From: Komagataeibacter melaceti
Lineage (GTDB): Bacteria; Pseudomonadota; Alphaproteobacteria; Acetobacterales; Acetobacteraceae
Assembly (NCBI RefSeq): GCF_003403295.1
Contig: NZ_QUWV01000164.1
Location: forward strand, 1 to 36,639
Direction: 5' to 3'
DNA: 36,639 nt
The position numbers were made by a program, and so were the translations under genes. How positions within the stretch are numbered: the stretch's first letter is position 1; every line of letters starts with the position of its first letter. Below, in pieces: positions 14,941-22,959 of the stretch. The notes beneath the pieces were generated by a model. It saw only the letters and a list, made by a program, of their open reading frames with translations. It searched no databases and was not told the DNA's origin.

Positions 14941-14974
14941 CTGCCAATGCGGTATCATAATACCACATTGGCAG
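14941..14974. promoter_or_regulatory. 34-bp palindrome, site 2
   Basis: Arms CTGCCAATGCGGT (14941-14953) and ACCACATTGGCAG (14962-14974) flank an 8-bp core ATCATAAT. It agrees with site 1 (10271) at 28 of 34 positions in the same orientation, and both are followed by GTCCAT. It lies between the convergent 14594 gene and the tape measure gene. It could fold as a hairpin but has no T-run, so it is not a standard terminator. A minus-strand TGGACA-18-TATGAT promoter-like pair overlaps it. Confidence 0.6.
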
Positions 14975-14996
14975 GAGTGTCCATCATGGATGATGC

Positions 14997-17447
14997 CTAC
15001 CGACCAATCGCCCTACCCGGCAACTGCGGGTTCTGAAGCACGTCCGGGGCTGTGCCGCTGGCGCGCATGTCCTGCTGGGTCTGACGGAACTGCAGATCCT
15101 GAACTGTCGCGGCGATCTCTCGGCTATCAAGTTTTACACTGATATTCGCGGTCCCCACGTGCTGCGTGTTCGTGCCACCCGCCTGAGCAGGCTGCATCGC
15201 GGAAATGCGATTGGCCTGATGATAGCCCTCATGCGCCACGCCAAAGACGCTACCGACAACAGCGCCCCCAATAGCGCCCGCAGCGGTGCCTGCGCCCGGC
15301 AAAACAGAGCCGCCAATCGCTCCGGTCGCCGCTCCTGCCGCTGCGCTTTCGAGAATGCGGCGCAAAGGGCCTGGAATGTGGTCCAGAACCGCGCCAATGG
15401 ACCCAGCAATACCCCCCACAACGTGGATCAGGGCTGATATATCATCCGCAAACTGCCGGACATCATCGGGATGTCTCCCCACGAAATCACTGATCCCGTT
15501 GAACGCTCCGGTCAGCGCCTGCAGGGAACTGATAAATGGCCCCTGCGCGGCCTGACCCACCGTGAACTCCAATCGTTCCCATGCTGTGTGCATGGCGAGG
15601 GACTGGGCAGACTGGCCGCCTGACAGGGCATCCACCGATCGCATGGCATCCGTGCGACGGGCGGCAGCGGCCTGACGGGCGATATTCCCCTCAGCCCCCG
15701 TCGCCTCGCCCGCCAGATCCGACACGTTCATGCGCTGGATGTAGCCCGTCAAATCAGGATTTGACCTGATTAGTGGCGATAGATAGCGATTAATCCAGCC
15801 AATAGGGTCAGAGGTCAGTCGGGCCTGATCCACAAATCGCCCCTCACGATCTGTCAAGTGTAGTTTATCGCTGAAATACGCGAAGTCCCCATCAGTCATG
15901 CGGACATGATTGCCTGCAAACAGGTTTTCAAACGACCGCACCTGCATACCGGCGCGGGCCGGGTTCACGTCGATGAAATGGGCAAGGTTAAGCATGCCTT
16001 CATCGGACATGTTCTGCGCGGCCAAACCTGCAGACCGGGCGAATGACTGGAAGTTCTGCCCGCGCATGAACTGCCGGTTGGCAATGACCATACCCAGGGC
16101 AGAATTGGTGCTTTCCGACGCCCTTTCCATCGAGAACTGACCCGTGTGCGGGTCATAAAACCGGTTGGAAATGTCCTGTGCCCGGATAAACGCGATGCTT
16201 TCCCGCATCGCTTCCTCTGGCGATTTGCCCAGAAGCTGGAAGGTACGATCCACACGGTTAATCAGGGACGTAACCGGGGCCTGTTCCTCCATATGGCCAC
16301 CGCTAACCTCGTATGCCTCCTGTGCCATACGGGCTGCATCCACAGGCGTGAGGTAACGGTTTTCGCGCATGGCCTGCTGTGCGCTGGCCTGAATGGCGGA
16401 CATGTTTGCAGCAGCCTGCGGGTCACCCTGCATACCGAGGAACGTCTGGTCATACTGCCCGGTCTGGCTGAACGCGGATGCGAGCGTCTCCCCTGCCCCG
16501 TGGATGCCGGCATATGCCGCCATACCGGCCGCCAGCGGCCCAACACGCGGCACGCCGACACCCGACAACGCCCCACGGGCTGCCATCACCCCTTCCCCGA
16601 CTTCCCCCGGATTGACGGCGTGGGGGCCAGCATACGGAAACGGCCCATAAACATCGCTGCTACCATAATTCACGCCCATCGTGGTTTCGCGGGCGGACCT
16701 GTGGCGTTCTGGTGTTACGGATTCTGGACCGCCAGACATGGTGAAATCGGGCGCATATCCGGTTTCCGATCCCCGGAAGCTGGCCCCGTTACCCATGCTG
16801 CTGCCCTGCCCCGGAATGACCGTCAGCGCGCGGCTGGGCTCAGGCTGGTATTCCAGCAGTAGTGGCGACCGCTCGGCACGCGGGGGTGGCGGACCATAAG
16901 GCGCCCCCACCATGACGCCGGGACCGGTTGACCCGTACATGGGGCCTGGCGCGCCGCGCACCACCGTGATCTCCCCGCGCGGATCATACCCAAGCAGGGG
17001 AACAGGTGACGGTGCGGGCAGCAGGCGCGTTGGCGCGTCAGGCACATTGGTTGCTGCCGCCGAATAGGGCGAGACGTAACTGGAACGACCCAGATCGTCA
17101 GGCAGCGGCGGCGGGGCCGGTGGTGGCGCAGAAGAAGGCCGCGACGCCCCGCGACTGCGCGTAGGCTGATCCTCATCGGCGCCTGTGTACTGAGGCGCAC
17201 GGAACCGACCGGAAGCGGATGCAATATCTCGCGCAGCCCGCGCTGCACGCTCCATGTCATCCGCCATGCCGCCAGCCAGACGCCGCGCGCCGCCTAGAGA
17301 CGACACCATGCCATTGAAACCCTGTTGTGCTTCGCGCTGAGCAGACAACAGGCGTTCCAGCGCCTCGATCATCTCGCCAATCGGCCCGGTCACGCGGGTA
17401 GCGTTGGCGACGAGGTTTACGCCGATTTCATAGGCTTCGATGGGCAT
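14997..17447 (-). CDS. Tail tape measure protein
   Basis: 816 residues from ATG 17447 (GGAG upstream). The N-terminus (YEIGVNLVANATRVTGPIGE) and early coiled coil lead into a Pro/Ser-rich region, a long helical centre, and a glycine-zipper hydrophobic stretch near the C-terminus (AAAGAATGAIGGSVLPG, AAGAIGGAVVGSVFG). The last part is a polar tail. This layout is typical of tape measure proteins, which set tail length and pass into the host envelope. Using the usual 0.15 nm per residue, the tail would be about 120 nm. It is unusually separated from the downstream hub genes by the accessory island. Confidence 0.85.
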   Translation of the reverse strand: MPIEAYEIGVNLVANATRVTGPIGEMIEALERLLSAQREAQQGFNGMVSSLGGARRLAGGMADDMERAARAARDIASASGRFRAPQYTGADEDQPTRSRGASRPSSAPPPAPPPLPDDLGRSSYVSPYSAAATNVPDAPTRLLPAPSPVPLLGYDPRGEITVVRGAPGPMYGSTGPGVMVGAPYGPPPPRAERSPLLLEYQPEPSRALTVIPGQGSSMGNGASFRGSETGYAPDFTMSGGPESVTPERHRSARETTMGVNYGSSDVYGPFPYAGPHAVNPGEVGEGVMAARGALSGVGVPRVGPLAAGMAAYAGIHGAGETLASAFSQTGQYDQTFLGMQGDPQAAANMSAIQASAQQAMRENRYLTPVDAARMAQEAYEVSGGHMEEQAPVTSLINRVDRTFQLLGKSPEEAMRESIAFIRAQDISNRFYDPHTGQFSMERASESTNSALGMVIANRQFMRGQNFQSFARSAGLAAQNMSDEGMLNLAHFIDVNPARAGMQVRSFENLFAGNHVRMTDGDFAYFSDKLHLTDREGRFVDQARLTSDPIGWINRYLSPLIRSNPDLTGYIQRMNVSDLAGEATGAEGNIARQAAAARRTDAMRSVDALSGGQSAQSLAMHTAWERLEFTVGQAAQGPFISSLQALTGAFNGISDFVGRHPDDVRQFADDISALIHVVGGIAGSIGAVLDHIPGPLRRILESAAAGAATGAIGGSVLPGAGTAAGAIGGAVVGSVFGVAHEGYHQANRISAMQPAQAGGTNTQHVGTANISVKLDSREIAATVQDLQFRQTQQDMRASGTAPDVLQNPQLPGRAIGR

Positions 17448-17459
17448 GGCAGGCTCCGA

Positions 17460-17488
17460 CTGACAGGTGCGGCACAAATACGGATAAT
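17460..17488 (+). promoter_or_regulatory. Sigma70-type promoter for hicAB
   Basis: CTGACA, a 17-bp spacer and GATAAT match the -35 and -10 consensus at five of six positions each. It points rightward toward hicA and begins at the edge of the tape measure gene RBS on the other strand. The -10 region carries a small GATA/TATC inverted repeat that could be a HicB operator. Confidence 0.65.
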
Positions 17489-17538
17489 GCTATCACTTTT
17501 AGCTTGCATCCTGCAGATAGATGGCACATTATGCTTGC

Positions 17539-17793
17539 ATGAACCGCAAGCAGTCACGCACCCTCGAAGCGATCTTCACCAACCCGGTCAGCGCCACCAT
17601 CAAGTGGCCCGAAATCGAAAGCCTGCTGGTTGCGGTTGGTTGTGAAGTGATTGAGGGCAACGGCTCGCGTGTAAAGTTCATCAGCAAGGGCCAGATGCTG
17701 GCGGTTCACCGCCCTCATCCGCGCAAGGAAGCCAAGGAATATCAGGTTCGCGCCGTGCGTGACTTCCTGACCAATCTGGGGATCAAGCCATGA
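17539..17793 (+). CDS. hicA: HicA-type mRNA interferase toxin
   Basis: 84 residues from ATG 17539. The opening NRKQSRTLEAIFTNPVSATI is very typical of one HicA subgroup. It is followed by the double-stranded-RNA-binding-like core (WPEIESLLVAVGCEVIEGNG, SRVKFISKGQ, AVHRPHPRKEAKEYQVRAVR). It ends with ATGA overlap into hicB, the standard toxin-first order. It lies on the plus strand between two minus-strand tail genes. In this subgroup GSR replaces the GSH seen in other HicA proteins, so the catalytic histidine may be the one in HRPHP. Confidence 0.9.
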   Translation: MNRKQSRTLEAIFTNPVSATIKWPEIESLLVAVGCEVIEGNGSRVKFISKGQMLAVHRPHPRKEAKEYQVRAVRDFLTNLGIKP

Positions 17794-18137
17794 GTGTCAT
17801 GACCTATAAGGGCTATCACGCCCGCGTTGATTTTGAACCGAACGACGGCGTATTTGCGGGCCGTCTGGCGGGGATAAACGATATCATCACCTTCGAGAGC
17901 GACAATGTTAATGGGCTGCAGGAAGCTTTCCACGAGGCGGTGGATGACTACCTGGAAACATGCCAGCAGATCGGGAAAGACCCGCAAAAGCCCTATAGCG
18001 GCAAGATGATGTTCCGCGTTGCGCCGGAAGTGCACGCACATGCAGCTTTGGCGGCCGAACTGGCTGGAACGAGCCTTAATCAGTGGGGAGAAAAAGTGAT
18101 TAGGGAAGCTGCAGGGAAAATTATCACAGCAAAATAA
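17790..18137 (+). CDS. hicB: HicB-type antitoxin
   Basis: 115 residues. The N-terminal part (YKGYHARVDFEPNDGVFAGR, then FEAFHEAVDDYLETC-like residues 45-60) is the partial RNase H fold that caps HicA. The C-terminal part (MMFRVAPEVHAHAALAAELA, then TSLNQWGEKVIREA) is a ribbon-helix-helix DNA-binding domain for autoregulation. It is convergent with the gp10-like gene, with stops 4 bp apart. It may stabilise the prophage. Confidence 0.9.
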   Translation: MSVMTYKGYHARVDFEPNDGVFAGRLAGINDIITFESDNVNGLQEAFHEAVDDYLETCQQIGKDPQKPYSGKMMFRVAPEVHAHAALAAELAGTSLNQWGEKVIREAAGKIITAK

Positions 18138-18141
18138 CCCT

Positions 18142-18654
18142 CTATTCGCTTTCTTGCGCCCGTGCATTTGGCAGCGGCCGGCCCTCGATCGCACGCACGA
18201 CCATGCGGCCAATGCCATGCGCCACCTTCTGTTCGTTCCTGAATGCTGCAACGGACAGTTCGGGGCGCGGTGGCTGGTAGTTGTTCTGCTCCATGCGGCC
18301 AACCTCGAACACCACGGCCTTGATGTCGTCAGATCCGATCGAGGCTTCCACACGCAGGGCCGCATCGCTGACCCTCGTGCCGTAGCTGTCGCGCATATCG
18401 CCGGTCCGCAAACCGGGCTCATCGGGCGAAAACCCCTTGCGGATGCGGTCGTCTATGGTCCGGTCCGCCAGGGGCGCGGTCGGCAATCCGCTTTCCGGTC
18501 CATCCAGGTATTGCCCGATCTGCACCTTGGTCTCGGTCTTTACAAGATCGGCTCCGTCCTGAACGCCACGATGAACCGCGTGGGCGATATTCGGCTCCAC
18601 GCGCTCGCGCAGGTGCCGTATGAAGCCATCCAGCGTGTTGAATTTCCGCGTCAT
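18142..18654 (-). CDS. HK97 gp10-like tail/neck protein
   Basis: 170 residues. The opening helix (LDGFIRHLRERVEPNIAHAV then GADLVKTETKVQIGQY) and the later GLRTGDMRDSYG and EVGRMEQNNYQPPRPELSVAAF segments match the HK97 gp10-like minor structural family (tail completion or head-tail connection). In this phage it lies between the chaperone pair and the tape measure gene. Its ATG overlaps the stop of the frameshift extension (ATGA). Confidence 0.7.
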   Translation of the reverse strand: MTRKFNTLDGFIRHLRERVEPNIAHAVHRGVQDGADLVKTETKVQIGQYLDGPESGLPTAPLADRTIDDRIRKGFSPDEPGLRTGDMRDSYGTRVSDAALRVEASIGSDDIKAVVFEVGRMEQNNYQPPRPELSVAAFRNEQKVAHGIGRMVVRAIEGRPLPNARAQESE

Positions 18655-18851
18655 GGTTCAGCATCCACATATCGACCGATGGACCAGTCGAAACGGGCCG
18701 GGATCAGGCCGTATGTCTCCCGGCTCCGCCGTTCCGTGATAGCCACACAGGCGGCAAAGCGCCGCGTGCGTGACCACTTTCTGGCAACGTCCCAAGGCAC
18801 CCCGCTATCGGCCAGCAGGAGCATTTCCTGCATAACGGGGTGCCTGCTCAG
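18651..18851 (-). CDS. Tail assembly chaperone extension reached by -1 frameshift
   Basis: This frame lacks a good start of its own and joins the end of the upstream chaperone gene through a slippery A AAA AAC. After the slip it reads LSRHPVMQEMLLLADSG and VPWDVARKWSRTRRFA for 66 residues. The fusion would be about 181 residues. The layout equals the lambda G-GT and P2 E-E' systems, where the long form is made at low level and binds the tape measure protein. Its stop couples to the gp10-like start. Confidence 0.75.
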   Translation of the reverse strand: MSRHPVMQEMLLLADSGVPWDVARKWSRTRRFAACVAITERRSRETYGLIPARFDWSIGRYVDAEP

Positions 18852-19195
18852 TTTTTTGCCGTTTCAGCGTCCACATCCGCAGGAACAGCCTTCTCCGGCG
18901 CATTCTTGTCCTTGGCCGGGTAGAACACGGCCTGCAGGGCGATGATGCCGTCATTGCCGATCCGCCGGGCAAGCTGCTTCACCTGTTCCTTGGTTTCGGG
19001 CATTTCCACCGGCACACCATCGATGGCATCCACCGAACAGATCATCTGGGCATACCCCATCCATGCGCCAGCCGATGCCGACTGCATGGCCGTGCCTGCC
19101 ACTTCGATCAGGTCCAGCATGTTGCCGGGGTCCAGTTCCTTCAGTTCCAGCTTCTTGCCAGATGCGGTCGTGATTTCCTTGGGGATCATGGTCAT
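18848..19195 (-). CDS. Tail assembly chaperone, short form
   Basis: 115 residues from ATG 19195 (AGGAA upstream, ATGA overlap with the tail tube stop). The sequence TASGKKLELKELDPGNMLDLIEV and the later TKEQVKQLARRIGNDGIIALQ are typical of small helical chaperones located between tube and tape measure genes. It ends ETAKN directly on the slippery heptamer, with TGA as the very next codon. Cytoplasmic, assembly only, not expected in virions. Confidence 0.8.
   Translation of the reverse strand: MTMIPKEITTASGKKLELKELDPGNMLDLIEVAGTAMQSASAGAWMGYAQMICSVDAIDGVPVEMPETKEQVKQLARRIGNDGIIALQAVFYPAKDKNAPEKAVPADVDAETAKN
18851..18857 (-). promoter_or_regulatory. Programmed -1 frameshift slippery site A AAA AAC
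   Basis: In the zero frame the codons GCA AAA AAC TGA place A AAA AAC exactly in X XXY YYZ register, immediately before the stop codon. A -1 slip continues in the extension frame with CTG AGC and no stop for 66 codons. Confidence 0.8.
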
Positions 19196-19623
19196 GAAAT
19201 CTTGTTCCTGATGCGCGCCATGAAGTCGATGTGCTGGGTGACGATGTTTTCGGACTGATAGTGCCCGGCGTTCGTCAGGCGGATGGTGGCACCCATGAAT
19301 TCGTACGTGGTGGATGTGCCATCGCATTCGGTGACATACTGGTAGACGCTGCCAAGGATCATGGTTCCGGCTTCCCAGAAACCGCCTTCGATGGCCGCGA
19401 ACAGGTCATCCGCGCCTGAATTGTCCCGCTGGAAGTCGAACCCGCCGCTCCACCCATTGGGCGTGTCGTAGAATGAGGGCATGTCATTCAGGGGCATGGA
19501 CATGAGCCGGTGCGTCTGCTGCTGCGCCTGGAAACCGGTGACGGTCGGCAGTTTGATGCGCGATCCGTTGTAGACCAGGACAACCCGGCAATCCCGGCCT
19601 ACGTTAAATGGCTTGTCTGCCAT
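19192..19623 (-). CDS. Tail tube protein
   Basis: 143 residues directly after the sheath gene, the standard order in contractile tails. It has GSRIKLPTVTGFQAQQQTH, WSGGFDFQRDNSGADDLFAA and YEFMGATIRLTNAGHY, consistent with the beta-barrel tube fold. A strong GGAGG is 5 nt before ATG 19623, and an intrinsic terminator separates it from the sheath gene. Confidence 0.88.
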   Translation of the reverse strand: MADKPFNVGRDCRVVLVYNGSRIKLPTVTGFQAQQQTHRLMSMPLNDMPSFYDTPNGWSGGFDFQRDNSGADDLFAAIEGGFWEAGTMILGSVYQYVTECDGTSTTYEFMGATIRLTNAGHYQSENIVTQHIDFMARIRNKIS

Positions 19624-19634
19624 TCAATCCTCCA

Positions 19635-19663
19635 AAGAAAAAGCCGCCCGGTATGGACGGCTG
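19635..19663 (-). terminator. Intrinsic terminator between sheath and tube genes
   Basis: On the minus strand AGCCGTCC, a 5-nt loop and GGGCGGCT form an 8-bp stem (one G-U) followed by TTTTTC. It lies inside the late operon, 10 bp upstream of the tube RBS. Confidence 0.75.
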
Positions 19664-19679
19664 TTGAAACGGAACGGGA

Positions 19680-21170
19680 TCAGGCTGCGGACGTGGCCGT
19701 GCTGACCACCACGCTGGAGCCGCCCTGCAGGTTGACCACGAAAAAGCGGTTGATGCCCTGATAGGTGACCTGCACGTCCGCGCGCACGTAGCCCAGCGCG
19801 GTCTCGGACTGCGGGTTGTTCGTGCTGTCGCATACCACAGCGTAGGCAGCGGTGCTGCCGAGGATGCCGGCCGTGACCATATTGGACAGCGTGCCCAGCA
19901 GCACGGCGCGGATATCGCCGAACAGGGTGGTGTTGATCACGTCGCCCACGAACACACCCATGCCGGCATTGATGGTCTCAGCGATGTAGTTGGTCAGGCG
20001 GGTGTAGCTGTCATCATCAATGGTGTCATCGCTGGACGTGTTGATGCCGCCGCGCACGGCCCAGTAGCTGCCGCCCGGGGCCGGGTTGCAGATCACGTCG
20101 ATCCCGTCCTCGAACAGCGCGCCCAGTTCCGCATCGGAATAAGTCTGGGTCGTGCCGGTGCTGACCAGCCCCGCCTTCTGGCTGCCGATCACGCCCGAAA
20201 GTTGCTTGTTCAGGCTGGATTGCTCGGGAGACAGGCCGCCAAACAGGCCCGCCACGAATGCCTGCGGGGGCACCAGCATTTCGCCGTTGGTATCGTCGTC
20301 CCACCACAGCCAGTCACCGAACATCAGCTTCATGGCGTAGCTGTCGATGCCGGCGGCGGCCTTGGCGCTGACGGCGTTGGTGATGGTATCGCCCGCCGGG
20401 CCGCAGGCGATCATATACACCCCCTCACCCAGACCGAACGCCACCTGGTCGGTCCACGATGCACTATCGGTCAGGCCAGCCAGTACACCCAGCGCACAGC
20501 CTTGCCCGCGCAGGGCATACATGCCGGTGCGGGTGGCGGCGTCCGCGCCCATGAACTGCGCCGTGGTGGGCGTGCCGCCGTCCGTACCGCCGGACAGGGT
20601 TGCGCTGCCTGCCGCCAGATCAGGAACCGTATCGGGCACGGTGGCCACGACCAGTGCGGACGTGTCGGCTGCAATGGCGGCGGCAATGTCCGTCCACGTT
20701 GTGCCGGTATAGCCCCGGCTGCCCAGCACACTGTGGCTGGTGGTCAGCGTGTAACGGGTGGTCACGATGCTGTTCTGCGCCAGCGTGGCCGTGATGGCGT
20801 TACCCGCGCTGCCGGTGTAGCGCGCCGTAAGTGAGACGCCAGCCAGCGTGCCGGTGGCGGCCGCGTCGGTGCCGTCGCTCACGCGCACACAGCGGAAATC
20901 GGATGCGCCATTGAGGATGGCGATGTTGACGGCCGTTCCGATATCGGTGGCCAGTGCCTGCTTGGTGCCGAAGGCGGACAGGCAATCACCCATAGAGCCC
21001 ACGATCACGGGCGTATTGAGCGGCCCCCACCCGGCAGTGCCGACCAGGCCGATACGGCCGCTGGACACGCCATTGAGCGCCAGCGTAGCGGGTTTCTGGA
21101 TCTGGACGTAAAGGCCGGGCACGGTCAGGCTGTTCGTGTTCAGCTTACCTGCCTGATAGAGCTGGGGCAT
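19680..21170 (-). CDS. Tail sheath protein
   Basis: 496 residues. The N-terminus (VPGLYVQIQKPATLALNGVS, RIGLVGTAGWGPLNTPVIVG) is typical of sheath proteins of Mu- and P2-like phages. The C-terminal domain contains YTRLTNYIAETINAGMG and YVRADVQVTYQGINRFFV. AGGAG lies 9 nt before ATG 21170. It forms the contractile sheath around the tube encoded next. Confidence 0.93.
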   Translation of the reverse strand: MPQLYQAGKLNTNSLTVPGLYVQIQKPATLALNGVSSGRIGLVGTAGWGPLNTPVIVGSMGDCLSAFGTKQALATDIGTAVNIAILNGASDFRCVRVSDGTDAAATGTLAGVSLTARYTGSAGNAITATLAQNSIVTTRYTLTTSHSVLGSRGYTGTTWTDIAAAIAADTSALVVATVPDTVPDLAAGSATLSGGTDGGTPTTAQFMGADAATRTGMYALRGQGCALGVLAGLTDSASWTDQVAFGLGEGVYMIACGPAGDTITNAVSAKAAAGIDSYAMKLMFGDWLWWDDDTNGEMLVPPQAFVAGLFGGLSPEQSSLNKQLSGVIGSQKAGLVSTGTTQTYSDAELGALFEDGIDVICNPAPGGSYWAVRGGINTSSDDTIDDDSYTRLTNYIAETINAGMGVFVGDVINTTLFGDIRAVLLGTLSNMVTAGILGSTAAYAVVCDSTNNPQSETALGYVRADVQVTYQGINRFFVVNLQGGSSVVVSTATSAA

Positions 21171-21173
21171 GGG

Positions 21174-21380
21174 TTATTTCTCCTGAGCGGCGGCAATGCG
21201 CACGGTGAAGCGGCCAAGGGTGCCGCTCGCTTTCAGCTTCGCAATCGTGGCGGCATCGGTGATCTTGGTACCGATCCGGTAGCCGTAACCGGGCAGTGTG
21301 ACCACGTAGGTATCGGCAGGCGTCATGACGGCGGGCGCAGGTGTCGGCCCGGCGGCCGTAGGCGTCGGTGTGGTGGGCAT
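21174..21380 (-). CDS. Small tail protein upstream of the sheath
   Basis: 68 residues. A Pro/Thr/Ala-rich start is followed by DTYVVTLPGYGYRIGTKITD and AKLKASGTLGRFTVRIAA. Proteins of this size and position precede the sheath in many Mu-like tails, but the exact role is unknown. GAGG precedes the start. Confidence 0.7.
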   Translation of the reverse strand: MPTTPTPTAAGPTPAPAVMTPADTYVVTLPGYGYRIGTKITDAATIAKLKASGTLGRFTVRIAAAQEK

Positions 21381-21398
21381 TGGTTGTCCTCGGGTGGG

Positions 21399-22280
21399 TC
21401 AGGAGGCGGCCAGTAGCGGGCCGTCCCCTGTGTGGATGGTCTGGCCGCCGGGCAGGCTGAACACCTCGGTTCCAAACAGCATCTGGGCCATGTTCTCGCG
21501 CGCGTCCGTGTCGTAGGTGCAGATGAACCGGAACGGGCGCATGAAGATGCCGCTGTTCTGGGCGGCGTCATTGTTCCAGTCGCCTCGGGCCTCGATCTGG
21601 AAGGTTGACCCGCTGGCGTCGGTCAGCCAGTCGACGAAGGCCATGCCGTTCTCAACCGCCGTTCCCAGTGCATCGCGGGCATTTGGCGAAGCTGACCAGA
21701 CCGTGATCTGGAATAGCTGCTGCTGCCTGCGCGCGGTACGGACCGCCGGAGCATATCCGCCTGTTGCACCTGACAGGTCGGTAGCGCCGGGCACTGTGAT
21801 TGTGAGGCCGCTGGACGTAGCGCCGGGTATCTGCGTAGCCAGTGCGGCGGCAATCGTGTCGGATGTGTCGGTGGCCTGCACGGCATAGGCCGCTACGGCC
21901 CGGTCGGGGATGGCTGCACTGTCCGATCTGATACGCAGGCCGACAATGCCCGCCGGGGTTGCGTCGGCCTGCAGCACGACTGTAGCCGTGTTGCCCACGG
22001 TCGTGATCGACACGGTGGCCGGTATCGTGGCCTCCTGCCGCCACGGTCGGCCCAACGGTTCATCAATGCGCCGCCAGCCGCCCTGCAGGTCTGTTACGGT
22101 GATGAAGTCCACGCCGTTGCCCAGCGTGCAGGCCGCGCCAGAATAATCGGCCTCGGTGATCCAGCCACGCCGGATTTTAATGGGGCGGCCGGTTACGGAT
22201 GGTTTCCCCTTGCCGTTCGGGTAAACGATGGCTTCCATCTGCGCCACGATGGCGCGGGAAATCGATACAACGTCGGCCAT
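21399..22280 (-). CDS. Neck/tail structural protein
   Basis: 293 residues between connector and sheath genes. It starts VSISRAIVAQMEAIVYPNGK, has a central beta-rich part with TVPGATDLSGATGGYAPAVR and then RRQQQLFQITVWSASPNARD, which resembles tail-terminator-type proteins. A compact C-terminal domain follows (FIDYDTDA-like FICTYDTDARENMAQML). A tail terminator or neck role is inferred from location. Confidence 0.6.
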   Translation of the reverse strand: MADVVSISRAIVAQMEAIVYPNGKGKPSVTGRPIKIRRGWITEADYSGAACTLGNGVDFITVTDLQGGWRRIDEPLGRPWRQEATIPATVSITTVGNTATVVLQADATPAGIVGLRIRSDSAAIPDRAVAAYAVQATDTSDTIAAALATQIPGATSSGLTITVPGATDLSGATGGYAPAVRTARRQQQLFQITVWSASPNARDALGTAVENGMAFVDWLTDASGSTFQIEARGDWNNDAAQNSGIFMRPFRFICTYDTDARENMAQMLFGTEVFSLPGGQTIHTGDGPLLAAS

Positions 22281-22281
22281 A

Positions 22282-22959
22282 TCAAACCTGCCTCACGCCC
22301 ATCAGGCACCGGTTGCCATACTGGCTCGGCTCCACGGCGCTGATCGTGTAGGTTGTGCCGAGATCAGTCGTGACCGCCATCTGAACGGCAGGAACAAAAT
22401 CGGGCATCAATGGCAGGAACATTTCGTAATCTGCTGCCTTGATGGAGCCGGGTATGCCATCGCCCACAGCATTCCCCTTGTTCTTGATCTGGATGAAGGC
22501 CGGCCAGCCCGAGGCAAGCGTGGCCTGGTCGCTGGTGTCGCCTGCTGTTCCGTAGTCATCCGACGCACCCACGTCCGTGCAGACTGCGCCATCGCCGTTG
22601 GTGCCGCCCTGCCCTGGTTGGCCAGCGATGGACACGACCCGATTGCACAGCATGCACAGCGGCGGCCGGAATGGCTCAATCCGGGCCACAAAATAGTTCT
22701 CACCCGCGCAGGTCAGCAGGTCGCCTGGCTGCACGTCCGTGGTGTCGAACAGACCGAACACGGCGGGTTTGTCCCACAACGCCGGGCCGTCGAAACCGAA
22801 TTTCCTGTCATTGTTGAACGCAGCCAGAAAGGTCGCGTAGGCTGTGGCCATCGGCGCGGTCAGTGATGCCGGGCGGTATTGCGCGGTCGCGGCCCCCAGC
22901 CGCAGGGCGGCCTTGGCATAGCCACGCGCCACCTTCTGCTGGACGAGGGCCTGATACAT
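22282..22959 (-). CDS. Head-tail connector-region structural protein
   Basis: 225 residues. It starts YQALVQQKVARGYAKAALRL and has DTTDVQPGDLLTCAGENYFV and later QYGNRCLMGVRQV. A hub of mixed helix and beta, cysteine-containing (PPLCMLCNRVVSIA). Similar proteins sit between small connector genes and tail genes in related prophages, but no defined family is recognised. Its ATG overlaps the upstream stop (TGATG). Confidence 0.6.
   Translation of the reverse strand: MYQALVQQKVARGYAKAALRLGAATAQYRPASLTAPMATAYATFLAAFNNDRKFGFDGPALWDKPAVFGLFDTTDVQPGDLLTCAGENYFVARIEPFRPPLCMLCNRVVSIAGQPGQGGTNGDGAVCTDVGASDDYGTAGDTSDQATLASGWPAFIQIKNKGNAVGDGIPGSIKAADYEMFLPLMPDFVPAVQMAVTTDLGTTYTISAVEPSQYGNRCLMGVRQV

Noticed and set aside
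14941-14974. Palindrome as an ordinary bidirectional terminator
   Set aside because: No T-run on either strand, and the same sequence recurs at 10271 in a non-convergent setting.
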